Assembly (NCBI GenBank): GCA_963741995.1 | Contig: CAVUKI010000010.1 | Span: forward strand, 372,001-436,000 | Reading direction: 5' to 3' | Origin: Bog-473 sp963741995 | GTDB lineage: Bacteria > Actinomycetota > Acidimicrobiia > Acidimicrobiales > RAAP-2 | Length of the DNA stretch: 64,000 nucleotides | Part shown: piece after piece, positions 49,595-57,344 of the stretch | How the letters are laid out: each line of letters opens with the position of its first letter | Position numbering within the stretch: the first letter of the stretch is position 1 | Made by a program: the position numbers and the translations under genes | Notes under the pieces: generated by a model | The model's database searches: none | What the model was told of the DNA's origin: nothing | What the model saw: only the letters and a program-made list of their open reading frames with translations

Positions 49595-50221
49595 ATGAAG
49601 CTCAGCGTGCAGACCTTCCTGACCCTCGACGGCGTGATGCAGGCGCCCGGCGGACCTGAAGAAGATCCCAGCGACAACTTCACCCATGGCGGCTGGCAGG
49701 TCCCGTTCGCCGACCCAGCTATGGGCGAGTTCGTCACCGAGCTCAACAGCCACGCCAGCGCCTTCCTGTTCGGTCGCAGAACGTTCGATATCTTCCGCGG
49801 CCACTGGCCTGATCAGACGGATCGCGCTAACCCCATTGCCACGACGATCAACTCGCTGCCCAAGTACGTCGCGTCCAACTCACTCAGCGAGGCCGATGCG
49901 ACGTGGCGCGGCGAGCACCCCAACACCGCTCGTCTCGTGAGTGGCGACGTCGTGGCGTCGGTTCAGGCGCTCAAGAACGAACCCGGCGATGAGTTGCAGA
50001 TTTGGGGCAGCGGGAAACTGCTCCAGACGCTGTTGCAGCACGCACTCGTCGACCGTTTCCGCCTGATGACGTTCCCGGTGGTGCTCGGCTCCGGTCGCCG
50101 CTTGTTCCACGACGGCGCCCTGGCGGCGACGATGCGCCCTATCGACCTCACCGTTACCGAACGTGGCATCGTCCTCGGCACCTACGAACCGGCCGGTCCA
50201 GTTGGCCACGGTGAGATGTAA
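49595..50221 (+). CDS. Dihydrofolate-reductase-like/RibD C-terminal family protein
   Basis: A 208-residue protein of the RibD-C/DHFR-like family common in actinobacteria. Marks are VQTFLTLDGVMQAPGGPEED at the N-terminus, FLFGRRTFDIFRGHWPDQ, then LQIWGSGKLLQTLLQHALVDRFRLMTFPVVLGSGRRLF. They bind NADPH; the true substrate is rarely known. ATG 49595 is where family similarity begins. There is no link to the neighbours. Confidence 0.8.
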   Translation: MKLSVQTFLTLDGVMQAPGGPEEDPSDNFTHGGWQVPFADPAMGEFVTELNSHASAFLFGRRTFDIFRGHWPDQTDRANPIATTINSLPKYVASNSLSEADATWRGEHPNTARLVSGDVVASVQALKNEPGDELQIWGSGKLLQTLLQHALVDRFRLMTFPVVLGSGRRLFHDGALAATMRPIDLTVTERGIVLGTYEPAGPVGHGEM

Positions 50222-50328
50222 CCGGCGGCCGAATTCGGTCGAGATGGCGCAGGGATGGTCGGAATGCATCGAGAGCAGCCCCGCGTTCTGCACCCACTCG
50301 GACCCACCGCCGGATACGTTTTCGCTCC

Positions 50329-50841
50329 ATGGAACAGGCTCTGGCCGACCTGGTCGGTCCTGATCTACGCGTTCTTTTCTGTGGGATCAATCCTGGGAAG
50401 CTCTCGGGTGAGCTCGGTCTGCATTTTGCCCGCCCGGGGAACCGGTTCTGGAAGTTGCTCTGTGCTGGTGGGTTCACCGAATCCGTTCTCTCACCAGGTG
50501 AACAGAACACCCTGCCTGAGCTCGGTGTTGGCATCACGAACCTCGTGGGGCGAGTGACTGCCGCTGCGAGCGAGCTCAATGGCTCTGAACTGCGTGAAGG
50601 TGCAACGCAGCTGGAGGCCAAGGTACGGATGCTGCGGCCTCGATGCGTCGCGGTGCTCGGGCTGCAGGCGTACCGGACGGCTTTTCGCAGACCTGGAGCG
50701 ACAATCGGCCCCCAGCCCGAACTCCTTGGCTGTGCCCTTCTTTGGCTGCTCCCCAACCCGAGCGGCCTCCAGGCCCGCTATCAAATGCCCGAAATGACCA
50801 AGATGTACAGATCGCTCTTCGCCGCCACTGAGGTGACCTGA
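50329..50841 (+). CDS. mug: Mismatch-specific (G:T/G:U) DNA glycosylase
   Basis: A 170-residue uracil-DNA glycosylase superfamily protein of the MUG/TDG type. Motif 1 is FCGINPGKLSGELGLHFARPGNRFWKLL, with G-I-N-P-G-x-x-S. A helical middle contains LPELGVGITNLVGRVT. Motif 2 is LLPNPSGLQAR, the DNA-intercalating N-P-S-G loop. It removes uracil or thymine opposite guanine. Length and motif order are normal. Confidence 0.88.
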   Translation: MEQALADLVGPDLRVLFCGINPGKLSGELGLHFARPGNRFWKLLCAGGFTESVLSPGEQNTLPELGVGITNLVGRVTAAASELNGSELREGATQLEAKVRMLRPRCVAVLGLQAYRTAFRRPGATIGPQPELLGCALLWLLPNPSGLQARYQMPEMTKMYRSLFAATEVT

Positions 50842-50891
50842 CGCAAGAGCGCGACAGTGTTTTCAGCCGCCTGAACCGGCCAGATGAGAGT

Positions 50892-50972
50892 GCCCCCAGC
50901 AGGACTGGAAGCTGCGCCACCGCCACCGCCTCCGTCACCGGAGGCGGGTCCGGGTTGTCCAGGGCGTCTTCT
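50892..50972 (-). repeat. Structured repeat element, copy 1
   Basis: An 81-bp element similar to 55543-55611. Shared blocks are GCCCCCrGCAGGACT and TGCGCCACCG on one side, and GGGTTGTCCAGrGCGTCTTCT on the other. Between them copy 1 has a perfect 9-bp hairpin (50926-50934 with 50939-50947). Read on the minus strand it contains an ACAAC-loop hairpin, the variable hairpin and a T-arm-like hairpin. It is either an RNA gene remnant or a dispersed element. Confidence 0.6.
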
Positions 50973-51038
50973 GCGCTCCAGCGGTTGATCCGAACGGCCG
51001 GTTGACGTCGGCGACTGTTGGCGGTACGAGAGACAGCA

Positions 51039-51638
51039 ATGGCTACACAGATCCCCGCTCGGACCGAGGCCTCATCGGCAACGAAATCGGCTCGCCTGGC
51101 GAGGCGGGCCATCTTCTTCGCCCCCATCGGCGACGGCCAGCGGCGGCGCCGGGGGTCAGACGGCGTTCGGCTGATGCTCGCCGCCTTGGCGGTGATCTGT
51201 TCGGTGCTGGTCCTCCGATCCAATTCGCACCCCGAAGACGTCATTACGCACGCACTGAGCCCCCCTCCCTGCGGCATCCGTTGGCTGGTGACTCTCTTTT
51301 GGATCGGCGGATCGATCGGGACGATCGCGTTCCTCCTGGTGCTGGCCAGCCTGGCCAAGCGCTGGATGGTGGTGCGGGACCTCGCGGCCTCGGCCGTCGG
51401 GACGCTTGTCGTCAGCGGAATCCTCGTCCTCGCGCTCGGACCGAGTGGGGGGCGACCACGCAGCATCGAGTTCTACGGCTACGTGCTGAGTTTCCCCGTC
51501 CTGCACGTGGCTTTGGCGCTGGGCGTCGCCACGGCAGGGCTTCCTTACCTGTCGCGGACCGTGCAGCGCCTCATTGAGCTCATCGTGTCCCTCACCGTGC
51601 TCGCGACCGTCGTGGCGGGCCGATTGTGGAGATTTTGA
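51039..51638 (+). CDS. Truncated PAP2-like membrane protein
   Basis: A 199-residue protein with about four hydrophobic segments after a basic N-terminus (RRAIFFAPIGDGQRRRRG). The last third resembles the second half of a PAP2 phosphatase core (YGYVLSFPVLHVALALGVATAGLPYLSRTVQRLIELIVSLTVLATVVAGRLWRF). The S-G-H catalytic triad is degraded to V-L-H, and the protein ends where the third catalytic motif (G-A-H-x-x-x-D) should begin. It looks like the remnant of a longer membrane protein. It could still be expressed; the start is ATG 51039 or TTG 51018. Confidence 0.5.
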   Translation: MATQIPARTEASSATKSARLARRAIFFAPIGDGQRRRRGSDGVRLMLAALAVICSVLVLRSNSHPEDVITHALSPPPCGIRWLVTLFWIGGSIGTIAFLLVLASLAKRWMVVRDLAASAVGTLVVSGILVLALGPSGGRPRSIEFYGYVLSFPVLHVALALGVATAGLPYLSRTVQRLIELIVSLTVLATVVAGRLWRF

Positions 51639-51839
51639 TGCGCCGCCCCGTCCTTCAGCGCTCCGAGCATTGAGCCCTCGCGCCGCCTGGAGATCCAACG
51701 CCCGACCTTACGTTGCCCTCGCTCGGGAGCTTCGGTCGCCGGGGCGTAAGCACGGAAGAATGGCCGCGACCGGATCGCCGAAGGAACCAAGGAAGCGCCA
51801 TCCCGCCCGCTCGGTGGACCCAGAAACTCATCTTGATGG

Positions 51840-51868
51840 TTGATTGGTGTATACGCTGAGTGTATGCT
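51840..51868 (+). promoter_or_regulatory. Promoter of the padR-ABC cassette (leaderless)
   Basis: TTGATT (51840-51845), 17 bp, TATGCT (51863-51868): a near-consensus housekeeping promoter. ATG 51876 lies at the expected +1, so the message is probably leaderless. A weak palindrome (ATAC 51851-51854, GTAT 51862-51865) in the spacer may be a PadR site. Confidence 0.65.
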
Positions 51869-51875
51869 CTCAGGT

Positions 51876-52400
51876 ATGAGCGTCCCCCTTACACTCCTCG
51901 GCCTGCTCGATCGGGAGCCCAGCCACGGCTACGACTTGAAGCGCGATTACGACAGCTACTTCGGGCGCGGCAAGCCGCTCCCGTTCGGCCAGGTCTACGC
52001 CACGCTGGGTCGCTTGGCGCGCGACGGAAAGGTCCTCCCAGGTGAGGTGGAGCCCGGGTCCGGGCCCGAACGCAAGCGCTACGCGATCACCGAGATGGGC
52101 AGGCACGAGGTCGAATCGTGGCTGAGTCAACCGATCGAGCCCGAGCCACATCTCCAGACTGAGCTCTTCGCAAAGGTCGTGCTCTCCCTCATGCTTGGGC
52201 GCTCCGCTGAGCTCTACCTCGACACCCAGCGCAGTGCCCATCTCAAGCGCATGAGGGAGCTGACCGAACTCAAACGAAAAGGTGCCGTGGTCGACACTCT
52301 CCTCGCGGACCACGGCCTGTTTCACCTTGAAGCGGACCTTCGTTGGATCGACCTCACTGCCGCTCGGCTCAGCGTGCTGGCGGACGAGGTGCGGTCGTGA
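51876..52400 (+). CDS. PadR-family transcriptional regulator
   Basis: A 174-residue winged-helix regulator. The N-terminal PadR domain is clear: PLTLLGLLDREPSHGYDLKRDYDSYFGRGKPLPFGQVYATLGRLARDGKV and the wing RKRYAITEMGRHEVESWL. A C-terminal helical dimerisation domain (Vir-like, HLKRMRELTELKRK) follows. It likely represses the downstream ABC transporter until an antimicrobial compound binds. The predicted promoter favours ATG 51876 over the upstream ATG 51864. It overlaps the ATPase gene by GTGA. Confidence 0.9.
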   Translation: MSVPLTLLGLLDREPSHGYDLKRDYDSYFGRGKPLPFGQVYATLGRLARDGKVLPGEVEPGSGPERKRYAITEMGRHEVESWLSQPIEPEPHLQTELFAKVVLSLMLGRSAELYLDTQRSAHLKRMRELTELKRKGAVVDTLLADHGLFHLEADLRWIDLTAARLSVLADEVRS

Positions 52401-53113
52401 GCACCGATCGGCTCCCTCGAACAACAGCAGGGGGCGGCCCCATCGTTGAAGCGAAAGGGGCCGTGCTGTCCTTCGGCGAGACGCCGGCGCTGCGCGGTGC
52501 CGACCTCACTGTCGCCCGAGGCGAAGTGCTCGCTGTCATGGGCCCGAGCGGCTCGGGCAAGACGACCTTGCTCCATTGCCTCGCTGGCATTCTCGCCCCG
52601 GACTCCGGCCAGATCTGGTTCGCCGGGACACGCATCGACACCCTGCGAGAACAAGAGCGCAGTGCGCTCCGTCGCGATCGCTTCGGCTTCGTCTTCCAGT
52701 TCGGCCAACTCGTGCCCGAGCTGAGCGCCGAGGAAAACGTCGCGCTTCCGTTGCTCTTAGGCGGGATGCGCCGCGCCCAGGCCCTCAATGAGGCCCGTTC
52801 CTGGTTCGAGCGCCTCGGGCTGGGTGGGATGGAGCGCCACCGTTCAGGAGAGATGTCAGGGGGGCAGGCCCAGCGTGTGGCACTGGCCCGCGCCCTCGTC
52901 GCTCAGCCCGAGGTCCTTTTCGCCGACGAACCGACAGGGTCGCTTGACTCGCTCACAGGTGAGCTCGTGATGGAACTTCTGACGGACGCGGCGCGTCACC
53001 AGGGCACAACCGTTGTCCTCGTCACCCATGAACCGCGGGTGGCCGCCTATGCCGATCGCGAAGTCGTCGTCCGCGACGGGATCGTCGCCTCGCTCGATCG
53101 CGCCGTTCGATGA
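52397..53113 (+). CDS. ABC transporter ATP-binding protein (MacB/LolD type)
   Basis: A 238-residue ATPase. Motifs are Walker A GPSGSGKTTLL, Q-loop FVFQFGQLVPELSAEENVALPL, signature MSGGQAQRVALARAL, Walker B VLFADEPTGSLDS and switch VTHEPRVAAYADR. These are features of the MacB/LolD/FtsE class that partners FtsX-type permeases. The permease follows with an ATGA overlap. Antimicrobial peptide or lipid extrusion is probable. Confidence 0.92.
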   Translation: MSTDRLPRTTAGGGPIVEAKGAVLSFGETPALRGADLTVARGEVLAVMGPSGSGKTTLLHCLAGILAPDSGQIWFAGTRIDTLREQERSALRRDRFGFVFQFGQLVPELSAEENVALPLLLGGMRRAQALNEARSWFERLGLGGMERHRSGEMSGGQAQRVALARALVAQPEVLFADEPTGSLDSLTGELVMELLTDAARHQGTTVVLVTHEPRVAAYADREVVVRDGIVASLDRAVR

Positions 53114-55377
53114 TTCGCCTCGGATTGCGCCTCACTCTCGGCGGTGGGCGCGAAGCGGCGTTGCGCGCCCTTGTCACTGCCGCTGCGGTTGCCCTCGGGG
53201 TCGGCTTGCTCCTGATGGCGCTCGCCGGAGTCAACGGGCTTCACAGCCAAACCCAGCGCGGCGCCTGGCTGGACACCTCGCCGACAACTCCACGGACGAC
53301 GAGCACCTCGGCGTCGGATCCGTTGTGGTGGCTGCTCAGCGTCGACCAGTTCGGCGACCAGGCAATCGACCGGGTCGATGTCGCCGCCACCGGGCCAACC
53401 TCGCCTGTCCCGCCGGGACTCGCGCATCTGCCGGGACCAGGACAGTATGACGCCTCGCCGGCGCTCGAACGCCTGTTGGCGTCGACCCCGACAGACCAGC
53501 TGGCCGAGCGGTTTGCCGGACACCAGACCGGAACCATCGGCCCGGCCGGCCTCCCGTCGCCCAACTCGCTGATCATCGTCATCGGCCACGACTCGCACCA
53601 ACTCTCGCTCGTTCCGGGGGCGGTCGAAGTCCGAGGCATCCAGCAGACGCCGTCCAGTTGCGATGCCTGTAAGAGCGGCGCCGGCAGCGCGTTCGCCCTG
53701 CAGTGGATCCTGGCCATTGGAGCGGTCGCCTTGTTGCTGCCCGTGCTCATCTTGATATCTACCGCCAGTCGGCTGTCCGCCGCCAGGCGAGAGGAGCGCT
53801 TCGCCGCCATGCGGCTCGTGGGTGCCACGCCGCGGCAGATCTCGGTGATCTCGGCCGTGGAGGCGACGGTGGCGGCCTTCGCCGGAGTGTCGCTGGGTTT
53901 CGTCCTGTTCTTTCTCCTCCGACCGCTCCTCTACCGCGTCCCCTTCACGGGCGCGCCGTTGGCCGCAGGAGACCTCTCGCTTCGGGCGATCGACATCGCG
54001 ATCGTCGTGATCGGCGTTCCGATCGCCGCAATCGTGTCCGCACGTCTGGCGCTCCAGCGTGTTCGGATCTCGCCGCTCGGTGTGAGTCGACGAACGACCT
54101 CTGCCTCGCCGCGGGTCTTCCGGGTCATCCCGCTTGTCGCCGGGATCGCCTTGCTCGCCTACTTTGACGCCGCCGGCAAGCCGAACAGCAACAGCGGCCA
54201 GCAGCTCGAGTTCCTCCTGGGCTTCGGGCTTCTTGTTGTCGGGCTGGTGTTGGCCGGGCCGTGGTTCACCACTGCGGGGGCTCGGCTCATGGCCCATCGC
54301 GCGAGCCGCCCCGCCACCCTCATCGCCGGCCGCCGCCTCCTCGACAACCCCAAGGCGGCCTTCCGGTTCGTCAGTGGGCTCGTCATCGCTCTCTTCATCA
54401 CGAGTGCGGCCATCGGAGCATTGAGCTCCATCGCTGCTGCGAGCAGTGCAGGGCGGGGAAGCATCGGGAACGACACGCTCGCCGTCCCGTTCTGTGGCTT
54501 CTCGACAAATTGTCCCGCTTCCGCGCAAGTTCCTTCGGTGACGAGCCAGACGCTTGCTGCGCTCCGCTTGACGCCCGGAGTCAGCGGTGTGACCGTGGTC
54601 CACGACAGCCCTCAAGCTCCGCTGAGGAACTCGTTCGGACGGTCCCAAGGTCCGCTCGTGGATTCGTTCGGAGTCGTCTCGTGCGACCAACTGGCGGAGA
54701 CGCCCGCTATCGGGAAGTGCACCCCAGGAGCGACGGCGGCGGGTGTCGGCTATTTTCTCTCGAACGTCCTCGGGCATAACGCGCACGCCTCCACGACGGT
54801 ATGGCCGAGCGCGGATCTCTCTGCGGCCCAGATCACCAGGCTCCCAGTCGACGCAGTGGTCGTCGCCACCGACGGGTCATCGGGCTCGATCGAACGGGCG
54901 CGCACGTCACTCGAAGGAGCCTTTCCCTTCGAAGGGACTCCCGCGGCGGTCGTGGCGCTCAATCCCTCTACGGCGCGGCTCCTGGCGGCGATCCAGGACA
55001 TGACTGCTGTGATCATCGTTGCGAGCCTGATCATCGCCGCGTGCAGTCTCGCCGTGAACGTGATGGCCGGGTTGGGTGAGCGCAAGCGTCCATTCAGTCT
55101 GCTCCGTCTCGCCGGTCTCCCGCTCAGCACTCTGCGTCGTGTGATTGCATTGGAAAGCGCACTGCCACTTTTCGTCGTTGCCGGCGTTTCGCTCGCCGTA
55201 GGTCTGGTTGCTGCAGCCCTCTACCTCAGCTCTCAAGTCGGCATAACGTTCGAAGTTCCAGGGGCCACCTATTGGGCAGCAGTGTTCGGCGGTCTCGCGG
55301 TTTCACTCGCGATAGTCGCCTCGACCTTTTCACTGCTCAGCCGGATCACGGGACCCGAGGCCGCGCGGAACGCGTGA
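53110..55377 (+). CDS. FtsX-like ABC permease
   Basis: A 755-residue membrane protein built from two FtsX-like modules. There is a helix near the N-terminus (VTAAAVALGVGLLLMALAGV), a large extracytoplasmic domain (about 45-195), three helices around 200-330 (with ARREERFAAMRLVGATPRQISVISAVE, the FtsX signature) and further helices at about 350-440. A second outside domain (about 450-630) and three final helices (with GLGERKRPFSLLRLAGLPLSTLRRVIALE, the second signature) complete it. With the ATPase it forms a mechanotransmission-type transporter. The cassette resembles bacitracin- or lantibiotic-resistance exporters under PadR control. Confidence 0.88.
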   Translation: MIRLGLRLTLGGGREAALRALVTAAAVALGVGLLLMALAGVNGLHSQTQRGAWLDTSPTTPRTTSTSASDPLWWLLSVDQFGDQAIDRVDVAATGPTSPVPPGLAHLPGPGQYDASPALERLLASTPTDQLAERFAGHQTGTIGPAGLPSPNSLIIVIGHDSHQLSLVPGAVEVRGIQQTPSSCDACKSGAGSAFALQWILAIGAVALLLPVLILISTASRLSAARREERFAAMRLVGATPRQISVISAVEATVAAFAGVSLGFVLFFLLRPLLYRVPFTGAPLAAGDLSLRAIDIAIVVIGVPIAAIVSARLALQRVRISPLGVSRRTTSASPRVFRVIPLVAGIALLAYFDAAGKPNSNSGQQLEFLLGFGLLVVGLVLAGPWFTTAGARLMAHRASRPATLIAGRRLLDNPKAAFRFVSGLVIALFITSAAIGALSSIAAASSAGRGSIGNDTLAVPFCGFSTNCPASAQVPSVTSQTLAALRLTPGVSGVTVVHDSPQAPLRNSFGRSQGPLVDSFGVVSCDQLAETPAIGKCTPGATAAGVGYFLSNVLGHNAHASTTVWPSADLSAAQITRLPVDAVVVATDGSSGSIERARTSLEGAFPFEGTPAAVVALNPSTARLLAAIQDMTAVIIVASLIIAACSLAVNVMAGLGERKRPFSLLRLAGLPLSTLRRVIALESALPLFVVAGVSLAVGLVAAALYLSSQVGITFEVPGATYWAAVFGGLAVSLAIVASTFSLLSRITGPEAARNA

Positions 55378-55902
55378 ACGCGTGAACGCGGTGAACTGGA
55401 TACGAGAGCCTCGGAGAACTCGAAAATGAGCTCCGGTCAGCTCCTGACAAATTCGTGGTTTCAGCGGTACCCGTAAGGCGAACGACATCACAAGACCGCT
55501 CGTTTCGTGCGGGAGACCAGTCGAACTGGGAAAATAGAAAGCGCCCCCGGCAGGACTAGAACCTGCGCCACCGGCTCCGGAGGCCGGTCTGGGTTGTCCA
55601 GAGCGTCTTCTCGATTCATTCGGGTGGTCTTGAACAGGCACTCTTGTCCAGGCCGTTGAACACCGTCCCTGGGGTAATCCTGATTTGATTGCCAATGTGG
55701 ATTGCCAAGGTCCATCCGGCGAACCGTGCGTTCGACGCGGTGCTCGCGATTGTTGCCTGCCCCCAGTCCAGCACCATGTGGATAGTCCTGGAGCCAAGGA
55801 AGTCCCGCTCGGTAACCGGCCTAGGGCGCACATTCTCAATGCTCCGAGAAGTAACACGTACCTCCGACTAGCCGGCCAGTTGGCCTTCGGGAAATCAACC
55901 CC
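55378..55902. other. Gap of 525 bp containing the second structured repeat
   Basis: Directly after the permease stop a short GAACGCGT repeat occurs. The repeat copy at 55543-55611 is the only notable element. The remaining open frames on both strands have no ribosome site or family resemblance. Confidence 0.5.
55543..55611 (-). repeat. Structured repeat element, copy 2
   Basis: A 69-bp element, in the same orientation as copy 1 and 4.65 kb away. The variable hairpin is ACCGGC (55570-55575) with GCCGGT (55583-55588), different in sequence and size from copy 1 but in the same place. On the minus strand the hairpin TCTGG-ACAAC-CCAGA and the T-arm-like GCAGG-TTCTAGT-CCTGC are perfectly paired, better than in copy 1. 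Confidence 0.6.
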
Positions 55903-56550
55903 TCACCGTCCCCTGAGAGCCGCTGCGCGCATAAGCAGGATCGCTGATCCATCACCTTGCAGCTGGTCGAGCGCGGCGAAGCGACCGGCCAAGGTGAGAA
56001 CCAACGCCTCGATGGGCCCGGTGACATCCAGACCATCGCCGGCCGCCCAATCCGCGTCGGTCGCGATGGCGTTAATGCCCTCGAACAGTTTCGCGCCAGG
56101 AAAGAAGCTATTCGTCCATAGATCCCGGGCGACGGGGATCATTCGCCGATCGGGAACGTGGCGAGGTCGCTCAAGTGGTCGGCGGATGTCCATCTGGTGG
56201 ATGACTATGTCCTCGAGCAGGGACAACGACGAGAGGCCAGGCAGATGCGTGCGAGCGAGAACCACGCCCCGGAAATCCTCGAGAAGCGTCGCGACGGGAG
56301 CTGCGCCTCGCTGGCGGGCATCCTTGGCGATATACCGGTTGATTCGGAACCCCGATGTCATGAACCCCCAGGCAGCCTGAGCAACGGTCATGCGGGTTTC
56401 GCTCACCATGTGTCCGACGACATCCCGAACCCGCCATTCAGCGCAGAGCGAGGGGGCATCCCATTGCGCGGGTGTGAGCGCTTCGAGCAGCGCCAATAGG
56501 GATTGGCGTTCGTGGTGAACGTCGGTCCAGACATCGGTCCGGGTTGACAT
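55903..56550 (-). CDS. DinB/TIGR03083 (mycothiol-dependent maleylpyruvate-isomerase-like) family protein
   Basis: A 215-residue protein. The N-terminal helical bundle has the family pattern: DVHHERQSLLALLEALTPAQWDAPSLCAEWRVRDVVGHMV, with the metal-binding His in VVGHMV. A later His-rich helix EDIVIHQMDIRRPL completes it. Related actinobacterial enzymes use mycothiol or bind divalent metal; the substrate is unknown. The ATG at 56548-56550 has AAGGA 8 bp upstream; ATG 56556 is an alternative. It stands alone on the minus strand. Confidence 0.8.
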   Translation of the reverse strand: MSTRTDVWTDVHHERQSLLALLEALTPAQWDAPSLCAEWRVRDVVGHMVSETRMTVAQAAWGFMTSGFRINRYIAKDARQRGAAPVATLLEDFRGVVLARTHLPGLSSLSLLEDIVIHQMDIRRPLERPRHVPDRRMIPVARDLWTNSFFPGAKLFEGINAIATDADWAAGDGLDVTGPIEALVLTLAGRFAALDQLQGDGSAILLMRAAALRGR

Positions 56551-56642
56551 AATCATGTTCCTTGTTGTCTGGTGAGCGATTTCCACTCAAGCGGTGAAGC
56601 TGAATGGCGGGTACCGATCAGTGAGGAAGCCGATGTAGGCCT

Positions 56643-57344
56643 CTACGCGGAGCGCGTGGCGGTAGGCGCTGACAAGGAAGTCCCGGATCCGTGGGAAGTG
56701 AACCCCTTGGTGAAGAGCCAGATGGGCAGGATCAACTCGAAGAGACCGCCGATGACCAGCGCCAGCATCCCTGCGCCGTGCGTCACGTTGATGAGATTGA
56801 ACATGGCCAAAACACTTCCCAGCAAGAAGACGGGATAGCCGATGACGCCCAGCATGGAGAGGTTCCTCGGCACGATCCTCGAAGTCAGCAGGGCAGACGA
56901 GAGGACGAGGCCTGCAACACCAGATACCGCGTAGATCGCAAGCACATACGGATTCCAGTACGCGTGGCTCGTCAGGAAGTACACGCCCACTGCCACAAGT
57001 GTGAGGCACTCCGTCACCCTCAGCGCCAGGTAGGCCCGCGCTCGAAGTGGTGCCGACGGCGTGAGAATCCGCCGCATGGAAGCGCCGTTGACTGCGACGG
57101 CGAGGCCGCAGCACGCCAGAAGGAACACGCCGACGACGAGGGCAGTGTGGGCGGTCGAGCTCGAGAAGTACGAGCGGATGAGCGCGTTACCGATCGCGAA
57201 GGTGAAGGTGGCAGTGAGGAAGCACAGTCCGACGAGGACTGAGGTCTTGCTGACGGATGTCGTGGTCGGTGTCGGAGCGCCCCTGGTCGGCCAAGACGTG
57301 GTGGGTGCCTGATGCATCGATCGGTCCAGTTTCGCCGTCTTCAT
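56643..57344 (-). CDS. DUF4386-type membrane protein
   Basis: A 233-residue protein with about six hydrophobic segments after a Thr/Pro-rich N-terminal stretch. The order and features (GLCFLTATFTFAIGNALI, RAYLALRVTECLTLVAVGVYFLTSH, GVIGYPVFLLGSVLAMFNLINVTHGAGML and LFELILPIWLFTKGF) match the DUF4386 family, whose function is unknown. ATG 57342-57344 overlaps the stop of the upstream hydrolase gene by ATGA, so the two are coupled. Confidence 0.75.
   Translation of the reverse strand: MKTAKLDRSMHQAPTTSWPTRGAPTPTTTSVSKTSVLVGLCFLTATFTFAIGNALIRSYFSSSTAHTALVVGVFLLACCGLAVAVNGASMRRILTPSAPLRARAYLALRVTECLTLVAVGVYFLTSHAYWNPYVLAIYAVSGVAGLVLSSALLTSRIVPRNLSMLGVIGYPVFLLGSVLAMFNLINVTHGAGMLALVIGGLFELILPIWLFTKGFTSHGSGTSLSAPTATRSA

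Noticed and set aside
49260..49598. 112-codon frame between the PilZ and RibD-like genes
   Set aside because: No ribosome site, odd composition, and it runs into the real RibD-like start in another frame.
55543..55611. Call of the structured repeat as a functional tRNA
   Set aside because: A T-arm-like hairpin and GGGGGC end are present on the minus strand, but no complementary 5' acceptor, D arm or normal anticodon loop (no T33) was found.
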